From: Marinobacter sp. THAF197a | GTDB taxonomy: Bacteria > Pseudomonadota > Gammaproteobacteria > Pseudomonadales > Oleiphilaceae | Assembly (NCBI RefSeq): GCF_009363275.1 | Contig: NZ_CP045324.1 | Span: forward strand, 1,984,001-2,048,000 | Direction: 5' to 3' | DNA length: 64,000 bases | Shown: positions 8,469-17,459 of the stretch, piece after piece | Numbering within the stretch: position 1 is the first letter of the stretch | How the letters are laid out: every line of letters starts with the position of its first letter | Translations under genes and position numbers: made by a program | The notes under the pieces: model-generated | What the model saw: only the letters and a program-made list of their open reading frames with translations | Database searches by the model: none | Told to the model about the DNA's origin: nothing

Positions 8469-10217
8469 TTATGGGCTGTTTCTTATGTCCACGTAGAGTA
8501 CCAGACTTTGGCCGGGTTGCAGATAACGGTTGGTATTAAGATCGTTCCATGATGCGATATCCCGCACATTCACCGAGAAGCGGCTTGCAATGGCAGACAG
8601 CGAGTCACCCTGGCGCACACGATATCCCACCTTGCGAACCATGGCGCTGTCCCGCTGGCTACTGGCAACATTCTTGGTGGGTTGTGCGGTTTTAGACCAG
8701 ATCACCAGTTGTTTGCCCGGGATCAGTGGGTCGCCCGGCGCCATCCCGTTCCAGGCCGCCACTTCCCGTACCGAAACCCGGTGTTCCCGGGCAATGTCCC
8801 AGAAGGTATCGCCACGGCGGACCGTGTAGTTAACCTTGTTGCCATCCCGTTGCCGCTCCTGGGTGCGTTGCAGGCGCTGGCTCTGGCTCAGCGCATAGGT
8901 CTCCGAACCCTTGGTGGCCGAGGGAATCAGCAGCTGCTGGCCGATGCGGATGAGATCGCTGTTCAGCTTGTTAACCTGCTGGATGACGGAAGGTGTTGTC
9001 GAAAACTTTCGGGCGATGGTGTTCAGGCTATCGCCTTTCTGCACCCGGTAATTCTGCCAGGACACCCGCTGCTCGGTCGGGAAATCGGCAAGCGCTGTAC
9101 GGAAGCCCTCGGCTTTCTCAACCGGAACCAGCAACCGATGAGGCCCATCCGGGTTGGTGGCCCAGCGATTGTAAGAGGGGTTCAGCAGATAGATTTCGTT
9201 GATTTCGATACCGGCAAGTTCGGCCGCCTGGGCGAGGTCGAGCTGAGAGCCGGTGTCGACGACCTCGAAAAATGGCTCGTTCTTCAGGGCCGGCAGTTCA
9301 ATGCCATAGGCTTGAGGGTCGTCAAAGATCTTTGCCAGCGCGATCAGTTTGGGTACGTAGTGCCGGGTCTCGGTGGGCAGGCTGAGCGACCAGTAGTCGG
9401 TGGACTTACCGGCGTTGCGATTACGGCGCATAGAGCTGGATACCGTACCGCCACCCGCGTTGTAGGCTGCCAGCGCCAGGGTATAGTCGCCGTCAAAGCG
9501 GTTGGCCAGGCGGTCAAGGTAAGTAAGGGCTGCATCGGTGGCCGCAATCACGTCCCGGCGGTCATCGTGCCACCAGCTTTGAGTCAACCCGAAATACTTG
9601 CCGGTTGACGGGATGAATTGCCACAAGCCCGCAGCCCGCCCGTGTGAATAGGCGAAGGGGTCAAAGGCACTTTCAACAATGGGTAGCAGTGCGAGTTCGT
9701 TGGGTAGCCCCCGCTTTTCGGTTTCTTCGAGGATGTGGTACAGGTATCGGGAGCCGCGTTCAACAACCCGGTCGATATAGCGGGGGTGTCGGGCATACCA
9801 GTCCAGCTGTGCCTGAACCCGGGCATTGTCGACGGAGTGGTCCATCTGGAAGCCTGCCCGGAGTCGATCCCACAAATCCGACTCGGATGCGGCAACGTCC
9901 TGACCGTCGCGGGGGTTATCCAGTTTTTCCCGCGCTTCCCTGGCTTGCTTGCGCAGTTCGGGGGCGATGGCGTCGTCCAGCGGGGCTTCGGCAGCGCCGT
10001 CACCGTTTCCAGAGGCTACCGACCTCTTCAGGCCTTCGTCTCCCTGTGCAACCACGACTTCATCGGAATCCAGGGGGTTGGTGTCCGCGGTGTTGTTGTC
10101 TTCACCAAACCAGGCTGACGGTGTGTGCCAGTTTTCCAGAACCTGGCTGGTGCTACAGCCTGAGAGGAGGGTGCTGGCAAACAGCACATAAGACAATCGT
10201 TTCACCGACATAGACAC
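8469..10217 (-). CDS. mltD: Membrane-bound lytic murein transglycosylase D
   Basis: This outer-membrane lipoprotein cleaves the glycan chains of peptidoglycan to 1,6-anhydro products. It has 582 residues with a lipobox LLSGC (Cys21). After an acidic linker comes a family 1E SLT catalytic domain with the acid Glu in LLPIVESAFDP and the motif GRAAGLWQFIPSTGKYFGL. It ends in three LysM peptidoglycan-binding repeats beginning near YRVQKGDSLNTIA, YTVRRGDTFWDIA and YRVRQGDSLSAIA. E. coli MltD (452 residues) has two LysM repeats, so three repeats and greater length are notable. The ATG at 10217 is followed by a second in-frame ATG two codons on. The gene leads the yej-fabI transcript, and gloB follows on the same strand at higher coordinates. 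Confidence 0.93.
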   Translation of the reverse strand: MSMSVKRLSYVLFASTLLSGCSTSQVLENWHTPSAWFGEDNNTADTNPLDSDEVVVAQGDEGLKRSVASGNGDGAAEAPLDDAIAPELRKQAREAREKLDNPRDGQDVAASESDLWDRLRAGFQMDHSVDNARVQAQLDWYARHPRYIDRVVERGSRYLYHILEETEKRGLPNELALLPIVESAFDPFAYSHGRAAGLWQFIPSTGKYFGLTQSWWHDDRRDVIAATDAALTYLDRLANRFDGDYTLALAAYNAGGGTVSSSMRRNRNAGKSTDYWSLSLPTETRHYVPKLIALAKIFDDPQAYGIELPALKNEPFFEVVDTGSQLDLAQAAELAGIEINEIYLLNPSYNRWATNPDGPHRLLVPVEKAEGFRTALADFPTEQRVSWQNYRVQKGDSLNTIARKFSTTPSVIQQVNKLNSDLIRIGQQLLIPSATKGSETYALSQSQRLQRTQERQRDGNKVNYTVRRGDTFWDIAREHRVSVREVAAWNGMAPGDPLIPGKQLVIWSKTAQPTKNVASSQRDSAMVRKVGYRVRQGDSLSAIASRFSVNVRDIASWNDLNTNRYLQPGQSLVLYVDIRNSP

Positions 10218-10374
10218 AGCTTCCGGATATTGGCCGGGTGTGGACAGAAACCCGGCACATTAATGAGTTACGGTAACAAACAGGCTTGGATTCTATGGGA
10301 GCCCTTTTCCGGGGGTCAATAAGGCTGATGTTACGGCTGTGAGAAGAAATGTTAAGAACTCAATCAACAACGGC

Positions 10375-11169
10375 TCAGAAATGGTCCTTGCCGTGCCGGA
10401 TGGCCGCGAACACGGCATCCGCCGTATCGCATGGCAAACCCTGCCTTGCAGCATATTGCCGGGCGCTTTCGATCACTTCCGGCTGGTCCCAGCGCATAAA
10501 CGGGTTCAGGGTTTTTTCTGCACCAATACTGGAGGGTACGGTTGGCTCGCCACGGTCTCTCATGGCCTGACAGTCCTGCTCAAACTGCTCGAGGGCCTTG
10601 TCGTCTGGCAACCAGCTGCGGGCAAACCGGAGATTGGCCAGGGTGTATTCGTGGGCACAGTAAACCCCGGTCTGATCGGGCAGGGCGCGCAACGACTCCA
10701 GGGACTGTCGCATCTGCTCGGGTTTGCCCTCGAACAGCCTCCCGCAGCCGCAAACGAAGAGCGTGTCGCCGCAGAACAGCACAGGGCGATCATTAATTTC
10801 AGTTTCCGAGTAGTAGGCAACATGGTCGAGAGTGTGGCCCGGTACTGCCATGACCTCGAAGGTCAGGCCTTGCCAGACCACTTCGTCACCGGGATGGATC
10901 GAGTTGGTGGTGCCCTTGAAGGGCGAATCCTCCGGGCCCGTTATGCGAACATCCGGAAAGGTCTTTGCCAGGCTGGCGATGCCGCCGGTGTGGTCGGGGT
11001 GGTGGTGGGTGACCAGTATGGTATCCAGAACCAGCTGCTGACTTTCCAGGTAGTCTTCCACCGGCTTGGCCTGCCCAGGGTCTACCACCAGCGCTTTGCC
11101 GGATGACCGGTCGCAGAGGCACCAGATATAGTTGTCGGAGAACGCAGGAATGGCCTGGATATCGAACAT
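10375..11169 (-). CDS. gloB: Hydroxyacylglutathione hydrolase (glyoxalase II)
   Basis: The enzyme hydrolyses S-D-lactoylglutathione to D-lactate and glutathione, the second step of methylglyoxal removal in the cytoplasm. It has the metallo-beta-lactamase zinc motif THHHPDH (His55, His57, Asp59, His60), a later VPGHTLDH, and FCGDTLFVCGCGRLFEG, which is diagnostic of GloB. The ATG at 11169 (MFDIQAIPAFSDNYIW) is preferred over one four codons upstream because it has GGGG 6 bases ahead and matches family N termini, giving 264 residues. It is divergent from the methyltransferase gene at 11282, as in Pseudomonas. The 112-base gap between them should hold both promoters. Confidence 0.95.
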   Translation of the reverse strand: MFDIQAIPAFSDNYIWCLCDRSSGKALVVDPGQAKPVEDYLESQQLVLDTILVTHHHPDHTGGIASLAKTFPDVRITGPEDSPFKGTTNSIHPGDEVVWQGLTFEVMAVPGHTLDHVAYYSETEINDRPVLFCGDTLFVCGCGRLFEGKPEQMRQSLESLRALPDQTGVYCAHEYTLANLRFARSWLPDDKALEQFEQDCQAMRDRGEPTVPSSIGAEKTLNPFMRWDQPEVIESARQYAARQGLPCDTADAVFAAIRHGKDHF

Positions 11170-11281
11170 GAATGACCCCATGTGCTGATTGGATGTGGCT
11201 GTTATGATAGTGCAACGCCGTTTCTATCCCAAGGGTCGTTCGTGAGCCGGGAACAAAAGGCGGTGCAGGGGAATCCGGTTA

Positions 11282-12085
11282 ATGCAGAGATTCAGATTGG
11301 GCGCCACAGGGGCGGTGGACTATTCGCAAAGGCATGAGAGTTTCGAACGCTGGTTCCAGACTCCGCTAGGCAGATCGTTGCTGGCCAGCCAGCGCCGTGT
11401 GCTTGATCATGCATTCGAAGACCTGGCCGGGGCGCGGCAACTGCAGGTGGGGCTAAGCCACAGGCTGCCGCTTGCCAGTGGCGCTGATTTCGTCCAGAAA
11501 ATCATAACCACGCCTGGCTGGCACCCGCAGATGCCGGACGGCGTAGCAGTGTGTGATGCTGACGAGCTGCCGTTTCCAGGGGACTCCATGGATCTGGTGA
11601 TACTGCATCACACAGCCGATTTCTCCCCGGATCCCCACGAGGTATTACGGGAATCGGCCCGGGTGCTGAGGGGCGAGGGGCGAATTGCTCTGATTGGATT
11701 CAATCCACTGAGCCTTTGGGGTGTCAGGCGTTTCCTTTCAAGGCACCATCAGGGGCCTTGGGGAGGACGCTTCCTGATGCGATCACGGATGGAGGATTGG
11801 CTCCGGCTACTCGGCTTTGAGCTTGAGACTTCCTGCACCCATTTCTGCACCCTGCCGGTTCAGAGAAAGGAAGGCTACTCCACCAGGAATCACCGTACCC
11901 TGAATGAGAACGGTCATTTCCTGCCGGTAGGCGCATATTACTGTATCCTTGCCCGCAAGCGCGTTTACGCCCCCATCCGCAGGCGGGCGCCCTGGCGCAA
12001 GAGCAAGGTGATTTCAATGCCCGGCACCGTGGGCGCCTCGCGGGGGTGTTCAAACCAGAGTGCTGGCGCGACAGAGAATCAATGA
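11282..12085 (+). CDS. SAM-dependent methyltransferase (class I, YafS-like position)
   Basis: This 267-residue class I methyltransferase lacks a strongly canonical GxGxG loop; the fold is recognised by GVAVCDADELPFPGDSMDLVILHHTADFSPDPHEVLRE and by RIALIGFNPLSLWGVRRF. These match the Methyltransf_11-type proteins that sit between gloB and rnhA in many gammaproteobacteria (yafS position). The substrate is unknown. The ATG at 11282 has CAGGGG about 10 bases upstream. A GTG at 11242 is in another frame and was not used. It ends 16 bases before rnhA and is probably co-transcribed with rnhA and dnaQ. The C-terminal 40 residues are basic and low complexity. Confidence 0.8.
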   Translation: MQRFRLGATGAVDYSQRHESFERWFQTPLGRSLLASQRRVLDHAFEDLAGARQLQVGLSHRLPLASGADFVQKIITTPGWHPQMPDGVAVCDADELPFPGDSMDLVILHHTADFSPDPHEVLRESARVLRGEGRIALIGFNPLSLWGVRRFLSRHHQGPWGGRFLMRSRMEDWLRLLGFELETSCTHFCTLPVQRKEGYSTRNHRTLNENGHFLPVGAYYCILARKRVYAPIRRRAPWRKSKVISMPGTVGASRGCSNQSAGATENQ

Positions 12086-12101
12086 ATAATTGGGAGAGTA
12101 A

Positions 12102-12545
12102 ATGGCTGGCAAGGTGGTGATGTACACCGATGGTGCCTGTAAAGGCAATCCTGGTCCCGGTGGGTGGGGTGTGGTTTTGCGATACGGAGATGCCTGCAAG
12201 ACCCTGCATGGTGGTGAGCGCCAGACCACGAACAACCGTATGGAGCTTATGGCCGCTATTCGCGGTTTGAGGGCCCTGAACCGTGCATGTGAGGTTGAGC
12301 TGTATACAGACTCCCAGTATGTCCGCAAGGGCATCACGGAATGGATGGCGGGCTGGAAGCGAAACGGCTGGAAGAATTCGGCGAAGAAGCCAGTCAAGAA
12401 CGCCGACTTATGGCAAGAGTTGGACACCGAAACGGCACGACATAAGGTGAACTGGCACTGGGTCAAGGGCCATTCCGGTAACCCCGACAACGAGCTTGCG
12501 GATGAACTGGCCAACCGTGGCGTTGACGAACTGACCAGCGCCTGA
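12102..12545 (+). CDS. rnhA: Ribonuclease HI
   Basis: The enzyme cleaves the RNA strand of RNA-DNA hybrids. The 147-residue protein has the complete catalytic set at E. coli numbering: Asp10 (MYTDGACKGNPG), Glu48 (NNRMELMAA), Asp70 (ELYTDSQYV), His124 and Asp134 (GHSGNPDNELAD). The basic handle region (KRNGWKNSAKKPVKN, residues about 86-100) is present, as in E. coli RNase HI. It lies directly upstream of dnaQ on the same strand, an arrangement shared with Pseudomonas. Confidence 0.98.
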   Translation: MAGKVVMYTDGACKGNPGPGGWGVVLRYGDACKTLHGGERQTTNNRMELMAAIRGLRALNRACEVELYTDSQYVRKGITEWMAGWKRNGWKNSAKKPVKNADLWQELDTETARHKVNWHWVKGHSGNPDNELADELANRGVDELTSA

Positions 12546-12591
12546 CGCGGCCTGTGGCGTGGGCGACGACGGAAACAGAGAGCACAGAGAC

Positions 12592-13302
12592 ATGAGACAG
12601 ATCGTACTGGATACCGAAACCACGGGTATCGACCCGAACGACGGCCACCGCATTATCGAGATTGGCTGCGTTGAAGTCATTGAGCGTGAGCTGACGGGCC
12701 GTAATTACCACGTCTACATCAATCCAGAACGGGAGGTTGAGGCCGAAGCTATCACCGTTCACGGCATCACCAATGAGTTTCTGGCCGACAAACCCAGGTT
12801 CGCCGAAATTGCCGATGAATTTTTTGAGTTTATCAAGGGTGCGGAGCTGGTTATACATAACGCGGCTTTTGACGTCGGCTTCATGGACGCCGAGTTTGCG
12901 CGCCTCAAGCCGGTCCGGAAAACCGCTGACCACTGCGGCATCGTCGACTCGCTGGCCATCGCCCGGGCCAAGCATCCGGGTCAGAAGAACAACCTGGATG
13001 CTCTGTGCAAACGCTACGGAGTAGATAACAGTAACCGGGAACTGCACGGCGCGTTGCTGGATGCGGAGATTCTGGCTGACGTTTATCTGTTGATGACCGG
13101 CGGGCAAACAGCGTTATCCCTGGATGCCGGGTCAGGCGATCATGGAACTGCCGGTGGCATCCGCCGCCTGACTGGCAGCCGACCGGCTTTGGCTGTGATC
13201 CGTGCTGACGGAGCCGAGGCCTCGGCCCACGAAGAATTTCTGGCGATGATGGAAAAGCAGGCCGGCCACACCGTCTGGAGCAAATTGCAGCAATCGGAAT
13301 GA
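12592..13302 (+). CDS. dnaQ: DNA polymerase III epsilon subunit (3'-5' proofreading exonuclease)
   Basis: DnaQ provides proofreading to the replicative polymerase core. The Exo I motif is LDTETTG (Asp7, Glu9), Exo II is VIHNAAFDVGFMDAE, and Exo III is HGALLDAEILADVYL, the DEDDh type. The C-terminal tail (about residues 185-236) should bind the alpha subunit; it contains the QTALSLD clamp-binding-like peptide. A GTG at 12559 is in frame, but the ATG at 12592 (MRQIVLDTETTG) is chosen because it matches DnaQ starts and has AGAGAGCACAGAG upstream; the product is 236 residues. Confidence 0.97.
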   Translation: MRQIVLDTETTGIDPNDGHRIIEIGCVEVIERELTGRNYHVYINPEREVEAEAITVHGITNEFLADKPRFAEIADEFFEFIKGAELVIHNAAFDVGFMDAEFARLKPVRKTADHCGIVDSLAIARAKHPGQKNNLDALCKRYGVDNSNRELHGALLDAEILADVYLLMTGGQTALSLDAGSGDHGTAGGIRRLTGSRPALAVIRADGAEASAHEEFLAMMEKQAGHTVWSKLQQSE

Positions 13303-13343
13303 GAACCACGTCAGGGTGTACCATTTGTTACATTCCGCCTTTC

Positions 13344-13371
13344 TTGAGGTACTTGAGTTTTATGTTATAAG
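13344..13371 (+). promoter_or_regulatory. Candidate sigma70 promoter for the fimL-like gene
   Basis: A TTGAGG hexamer at 13344 and TATAAG at 13366 are separated by 16 bases in the 210-base gap between dnaQ and the FimL-like gene. The rest of the gap shows no gene or terminator. Match quality is moderate. Confidence 0.4.
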
Positions 13372-13512
13372 TAATGATAAGTTCGCCAGTTTTCTGCGAG
13401 CTGAATGTTGGCCGGCAGGGTGCATGGCCCAATAACAAACGCCGGCCCCATGTCCCCGGCATTAGTTCACGAACAGGATGCGGTAGTCTCCGCAAAGTAA
13501 CAGGAAGCGTTT

Positions 13513-15219
13513 ATGGTTCAATCGTCTCTGGCGACGAAATCGCAGTCGTTTGATTTGGTCAAAAGCGAAATCGAACAGACCATCAAACAGGCAGAATCCA
13601 GCCTTGAGCGCTTTCAGGAAAATCGTGAGAGTGGGGAAGACCTGCAGAACTGTGTTGATTATCTCAATCAGTTGCGGGGCATCTTCATTCTGGTGGAATT
13701 GCGTGGTGGAACCCTGCTGTGTCAGGAGGCAGTGAACCTGGCCAACGATGTGCCCGTTGGCGCCAATGACGACAAGAACATTCTGCTGACGACCCTCAAC
13801 AGCGCCCTGTTTATCTTGCGTCGCTACGTTGAATATTACCACCAGCAACGGGAGGACCATCCGGAACTGCTGCTGCCGGTGATCAATGATCTGCGCGAGG
13901 CGCGGCGCGAGAAACCCTATCCCGAATCCTGTTTCTTTGATGTGGATGTGAAAGAGCGTCCGGATTTCTGCTCCGGGCTCTCGCTTCAGCCGCTTGAAGG
14001 CGGCGATGCCGAATACGAAATTCTCGCCAGGCGTATGCGCCTGACCCTACAGGTCGCTCTGCTTGGCATTCTTCGTGAGCGTAATGAGGTAGTCAGCAAA
14101 AAGCTGGTTGCCAGAGCTTCCCGTGGCTTTGCCAGGCTTTGTCGGGGCGCGCCAATGGGACAGATGTGGTGTTTGCTGTCTGTGGTTGCAGACACCATGC
14201 TGGACCGGGCCATGGGCTTCAATAAGGCCCGCAAACGTCTGCTTATGCGAATAGAGAAGTATGCCCGCGAAGTGGTGTACGTTGGCAAAGTGGCCACCAC
14301 CAAAGATGCCCCTGACTCGGTCATCAAAGACCTTGTCTACCTTTTGTACCGCAGCGGGTCCGCTAACCCTGAGGTTGCGAGCGTTCTTTCCGCCTACCGG
14401 CTGGCGCCCTCTGAGTTTCCCGATGCTATCCTTGAAGCCCATTCGCGCCGGCTGTACGGCCCGGGTTCGGATGTACTGAAATCCTTGTCGGAAGCGCTGC
14501 AGGAAGAGCTCAACCAACTGAAGGATAAGCTGGACATCATCGAACGGGGTATTGAGCCGGACCTGGCCGAGCTGGCGTCCATCGCTGACGCCCTCGAGCG
14601 CCTGGCGAACACCCTGGTGATGCTCGATCTCAATCGCCTGGCCGGTATTGCCCGTGAGGAAGCGACGAAACTCCGTCAGTGGGAGGAGGAGAAGCGCCTG
14701 CCGGCAGAGGACGAACTCTATCGCCTGGCCGATTCGGTGCTGGGGGTGGAGGATGCCGTCATGCAGATCGTCATTCGAGGTATTACCTCGGAGACCGATG
14801 CGTTGGCAGGCAGTGAACGCAAGCGGGACGAGTCTGTCTACCTGCAGGAAGCCATCTGGGTGGTTGCAGACGAGGCGCGTAGCGCCCTGACCTTGGCCAA
14901 GCGTGCCATTACCGCGTTTATCGAATCCGACTACGACAAGTTGCACCTGGCCAACCTGCCGGGCACCCTGCGCAGTATCTGGGGTGGTTTGCAGATGGTG
15001 AACGACCCCCACGCTGCCAGTGTCATTGCGCGGGTAGCGGCATCCATTCAGGAGCAGCTACTGGATGCGAGGGAAGCGCCGGCACCTCAGGTGCTTGAAG
15101 CGCTGGCGGACGCGCTTACGTCGCTGGAGTACTACATTGAAAGCATTGGCCGCCGCGAAGAGAGCAACAGCGACCTGCTGAAACTGGCGGAATCGTCGTT
15201 GGGCGACGTCGGGCTGTAA
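13513..15219 (+). CDS. fimL: FimL-like protein (ChpA N-terminal homologue)
   Basis: This 568-residue soluble helical protein has the length of Pseudomonas aeruginosa FimL (567 residues), which resembles the N-terminal Hpt-like part of ChpA. FimL acts in the cytoplasm and at cell poles in type IV pilus twitching and cAMP control. Visible here are two helical blocks: residues about 1-190 (with LNQLRGIFILVELRGGTLLCQEA, an Hpt-like helix bundle) and about 330-560 with repeated EALERLANTLVMLDLNRLAGIA-like helices. Phosphoacceptor His residues of true Hpt domains are not evident, as in FimL. No kinase or receiver domain is attached. A strong terminator follows. The identification rests on length, Hpt-type helices and Pseudomonas-like surroundings. 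Confidence 0.8.
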   Translation: MVQSSLATKSQSFDLVKSEIEQTIKQAESSLERFQENRESGEDLQNCVDYLNQLRGIFILVELRGGTLLCQEAVNLANDVPVGANDDKNILLTTLNSALFILRRYVEYYHQQREDHPELLLPVINDLREARREKPYPESCFFDVDVKERPDFCSGLSLQPLEGGDAEYEILARRMRLTLQVALLGILRERNEVVSKKLVARASRGFARLCRGAPMGQMWCLLSVVADTMLDRAMGFNKARKRLLMRIEKYAREVVYVGKVATTKDAPDSVIKDLVYLLYRSGSANPEVASVLSAYRLAPSEFPDAILEAHSRRLYGPGSDVLKSLSEALQEELNQLKDKLDIIERGIEPDLAELASIADALERLANTLVMLDLNRLAGIAREEATKLRQWEEEKRLPAEDELYRLADSVLGVEDAVMQIVIRGITSETDALAGSERKRDESVYLQEAIWVVADEARSALTLAKRAITAFIESDYDKLHLANLPGTLRSIWGGLQMVNDPHAASVIARVAASIQEQLLDAREAPAPQVLEALADALTSLEYYIESIGRREESNSDLLKLAESSLGDVGL

Positions 15220-15248
15220 TAACAGCTTCGGTGTCGTTGAAGGGCCAT

Positions 15249-15279
15249 AAAAAAACCTGCGACTTGCGCAGGTTTTTTT
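15249..15279. terminator. Bidirectional rho-independent terminator
   Basis: The stem CCTGCG-ACTTG-CGCAGG extends into seven A and seven T bases on its flanks, so it works for the fimL-like gene (+) and the convergent SCP2 gene (-). Confidence 0.92.
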
Positions 15280-15296
15280 GGTCTGTTAAGCGGGGC

Positions 15297-15611
15297 TTAG
15301 CCCATGTTGAACAGTTCACCCAGCTTGGTTGCCAGCATCATGTCGCCTTCGGCGCGCAGCTGACCAGCCATGAATGCCTGCATGCCGTCGGTCTCGCCGG
15401 AAACGATTCCCTGCAGGGTGTCGGAGTTCATGATCAGGGTAACGGAAGGATCGTCGTTCGCGCCTTCGTGCAGCTTGCAAGTGCCGTCGTTGATCACCAG
15501 GTGGTAGGTTTTGTCATCTTCGATGTCGAACTGGAACACCAGATCCAGGCCTTGTGCCGCGTCTGCGTTGAAATTCTGTTCGAGTTTTTCAAATACCTGA
15601 GCTACAGACAT
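15297..15611 (-). CDS. SCP2 sterol-carrier domain protein
   Basis: This 104-residue protein consists of a single SCP2 lipid-carrier fold. Diagnostic features are the central beta segment LVINDGTCKLHEGANDDPSVTLIMNSDT and the helix-turn GIVSGETDGMQAFMAGQLRAEGDMMLATKLGELF, where SCP2 domains have G(K)(L/I)...GD. The ORF is open further upstream to 15710, but the ATG at 15611 (MSVAQVFEKLEQNF) matches the family start and is preceded by a CAAAAGGGTAAAAC context. Bacterial single-domain members have no settled biochemical role; lipid or acyl carriage is inferred. It is divergent from sohB. Confidence 0.88.
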   Translation of the reverse strand: MSVAQVFEKLEQNFNADAAQGLDLVFQFDIEDDKTYHLVINDGTCKLHEGANDDPSVTLIMNSDTLQGIVSGETDGMQAFMAGQLRAEGDMMLATKLGELFNMG

Positions 15612-15840
15612 TGTTTTACCCTTTTGAGTGGTTGTCTTGTCATGGTGACGGCTTGGAATCCCTGGCCTCAGAAGCCTGTTTGATAGCCCGGGTAGCGCCG
15701 ACCTCGCCATCCGACTTTATGGTTAGAACACGGTTGTGTCAAGCTTGATCGAACGCTTGTTTTAATTTTCTTTTGGACTTATCACGCCCCCTGTGAGGGG
15801 GTACACTCATGGCTTTGCAACGACGTCTGGAGACTGCATT

Positions 15841-16902
15841 TTGGAATTTCTGACCGAATACGGACTTTTCCTCGCTAAAGTGGTGACCTTCGTGGTGGCC
15901 GCCATCATTCTGGCCTCGGTGATTTTCTCCGCCACCCAGCGGGACCGGAGTGATCATGAAGGAGAGGGCGAGCTCAAAATTCGCAAACTGAACGACCAGT
16001 ACCGGAAACTGAAAGAATCCATCCAGTCCCGGTTGATGTCAGACGCCGAACACAAGGCGTGGCAGAAACAAAAGAAAAAGGAAGAGAAAGCCGAGAAAAA
16101 ATCGGCCAAACAGGATAAAACCGCTGAGGAAGAAAAGGCCTCCAAACCACGCATCTATGTCATCGACTTCGATGGCGACATCAAGGCCAGCGATACCGAC
16201 ACGCTCAGGCGGTCGGTCTCTGCGGTGCTCAGTGTCGCCAACCCGGAGACAGACGAGGTGGTGGTTCGCCTGGAAAGCGGTGGCGGCCTCGTGCACGCCT
16301 ATGGTCTGGCAGCCGCACAGCTTGATCGGATTCGCAGTAAAGGGGTTCCCCTGACGGCCTGCGTAGACAAGGTGGCGGCCAGCGGTGGTTACATGATGGC
16401 TTGCGTTGCCGACAAGATCATTGCATCGCCCTTTGCAGTCCTGGGTTCGATTGGTGTGGTTGCCCAGCTACCGAACTTCCATCGTTTCCTTCAGAAGAAC
16501 GATGTGGATTTTGAAGTGCTGACCGCCGGTGAGCACAAGCGCACGCTGACCGTGTTTGGAGAGAACACCGAAAAGGGCCGGCAGAAATTTCTTGCGGACC
16601 TTGAAGATACCCACGGCCTGTTCAAGGAATACGTCAGTGAGAGGCGCCCTGCGCTGGATATCCAGGCGGTGGCCAATGGCGACATCTGGTTCGGCAAGCG
16701 TGCCCTTGAGGTCAAGCTCATTGACGATATCAAGACGTCGGATGAATACCTGATAGAGGCCTGCGATCGGGGTGAGGTGGTCTCGGTGTCATTCCAGCGT
16801 AAGAGAACCCTGCCGGAACGGCTTGGCCTGGCCACCAGTGCGGCGCTTGAGCATACCGTTTGGCGGGTGCTCAGTGCTTTCCGTAATCAGAAGATTCAGT
16901 AG
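15841..16902 (+). CDS. sohB: Probable inner-membrane serine protease SohB (S49 family)
   Basis: This is a signal-peptide-peptidase-like S49 protease anchored in the inner membrane with its active domain in the periplasm. The start is TTG at 15841: it has GGAGA 7 bases upstream and yields LEFLTEYGLFLAKVVTFVV, aligning with E. coli SohB MELLSEYGLFLAKIVT. An upstream ATG-type extension of 16 residues has no SD and no family match. The product is 353 residues (E. coli 349). One N-terminal membrane helix is followed by a Lys/Glu-rich coiled coil (about residues 55-100). The catalytic Ser lies in KVAASGGYMMACVADKI. VLGSIGVVAQLPNFHRF and the HKRTLT region, including the likely catalytic Lys, follow. 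It converges on the DUF934/cysI pair. Confidence 0.93.
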   Translation: MEFLTEYGLFLAKVVTFVVAAIILASVIFSATQRDRSDHEGEGELKIRKLNDQYRKLKESIQSRLMSDAEHKAWQKQKKKEEKAEKKSAKQDKTAEEEKASKPRIYVIDFDGDIKASDTDTLRRSVSAVLSVANPETDEVVVRLESGGGLVHAYGLAAAQLDRIRSKGVPLTACVDKVAASGGYMMACVADKIIASPFAVLGSIGVVAQLPNFHRFLQKNDVDFEVLTAGEHKRTLTVFGENTEKGRQKFLADLEDTHGLFKEYVSERRPALDIQAVANGDIWFGKRALEVKLIDDIKTSDEYLIEACDRGEVVSVSFQRKRTLPERLGLATSAALEHTVWRVLSAFRNQKIQ

Positions 16903-16911
16903 GTCAGGGCG

Positions 16912-16940
16912 GGGCGCAGAGAGTTTAACGCTCTGCGCCC
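16912..16940. terminator. Hairpin between convergent sohB and DUF934 gene
   Basis: Perfect 10-bp arms GGGCGCAGAG and CTCTGCGCCC enclose a 9-base loop. There is no T run on either strand, so it may stop transcription weakly or protect 3' ends rather than act as a classical terminator. Confidence 0.55.
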
Positions 16941-16952
16941 ACCCGTGATTGC

Positions 16953-17459
16953 TCAGGACGCCCTGCGACGGAACAGGGGCTGGTCGGTATCAGTGGCGGC
17001 CTGGTAGGCCTGACTGAAGAAGTTCAGGCAGCGAGCTGCCTTGCTGATGTCCTTGTCGGCCCGCAGTACGTAGGAATCGAAGCCGCACCGTTTCATGAAC
17101 TGCAACTGGTCCAGAAGTACATCTCCGATGGCTCTCAGCTCTCCCTGGTAGCCAAACCTTTCCCGCAGCAGGCGGGCAATACTGTAGCCTCGGCCATCCA
17201 CAAAGCGTGGAAAGTTCACCGCAATCAACGGTAGTTCCTTAACCTTGTCCCCGAGCATTTCGGGCTCGTCATGGCTGTCGAACCAGACTCCGATATCATC
17301 CCGACCTGCATAGTGCTCGTAGCCTGCAAGCCACAGATCCGCGGGAATCAGCGCAGGCTGGCCTGCGGCTACATTGAGGGATTCACCCTCGGCAGGGCGC
17401 TCTACGACCACCCAGCTGTCGTTACGGATGCTGCCGTCAGCAGCGATTACATCAGGCAT
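16953..17459 (-). CDS. DUF934 protein associated with sulfite reductase
   Basis: This 168-residue protein belongs to the DUF934 family, found beside the cysI-type hemoprotein in Pseudomonas and other proteobacteria and presumed to assist sulfite reduction. Characteristic stretches are LPLIAVNFPRFVDGRGYSIARLLRERFGYQGELRAIGDVLLDQLQFMKRCGFDSY. No cofactor motif is obvious. The ATG at 17459 overlaps the cysI stop by 8 bases and has AAGGAG 8 bases upstream, deciding it against a longer ORF. Overlap implies translational coupling with cysI. The biochemical reaction is unproven. Confidence 0.88.
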   Translation of the reverse strand: MPDVIAADGSIRNDSWVVVERPAEGESLNVAAGQPALIPADLWLAGYEHYAGRDDIGVWFDSHDEPEMLGDKVKELPLIAVNFPRFVDGRGYSIARLLRERFGYQGELRAIGDVLLDQLQFMKRCGFDSYVLRADKDISKAARCLNFFSQAYQAATDTDQPLFRRRAS

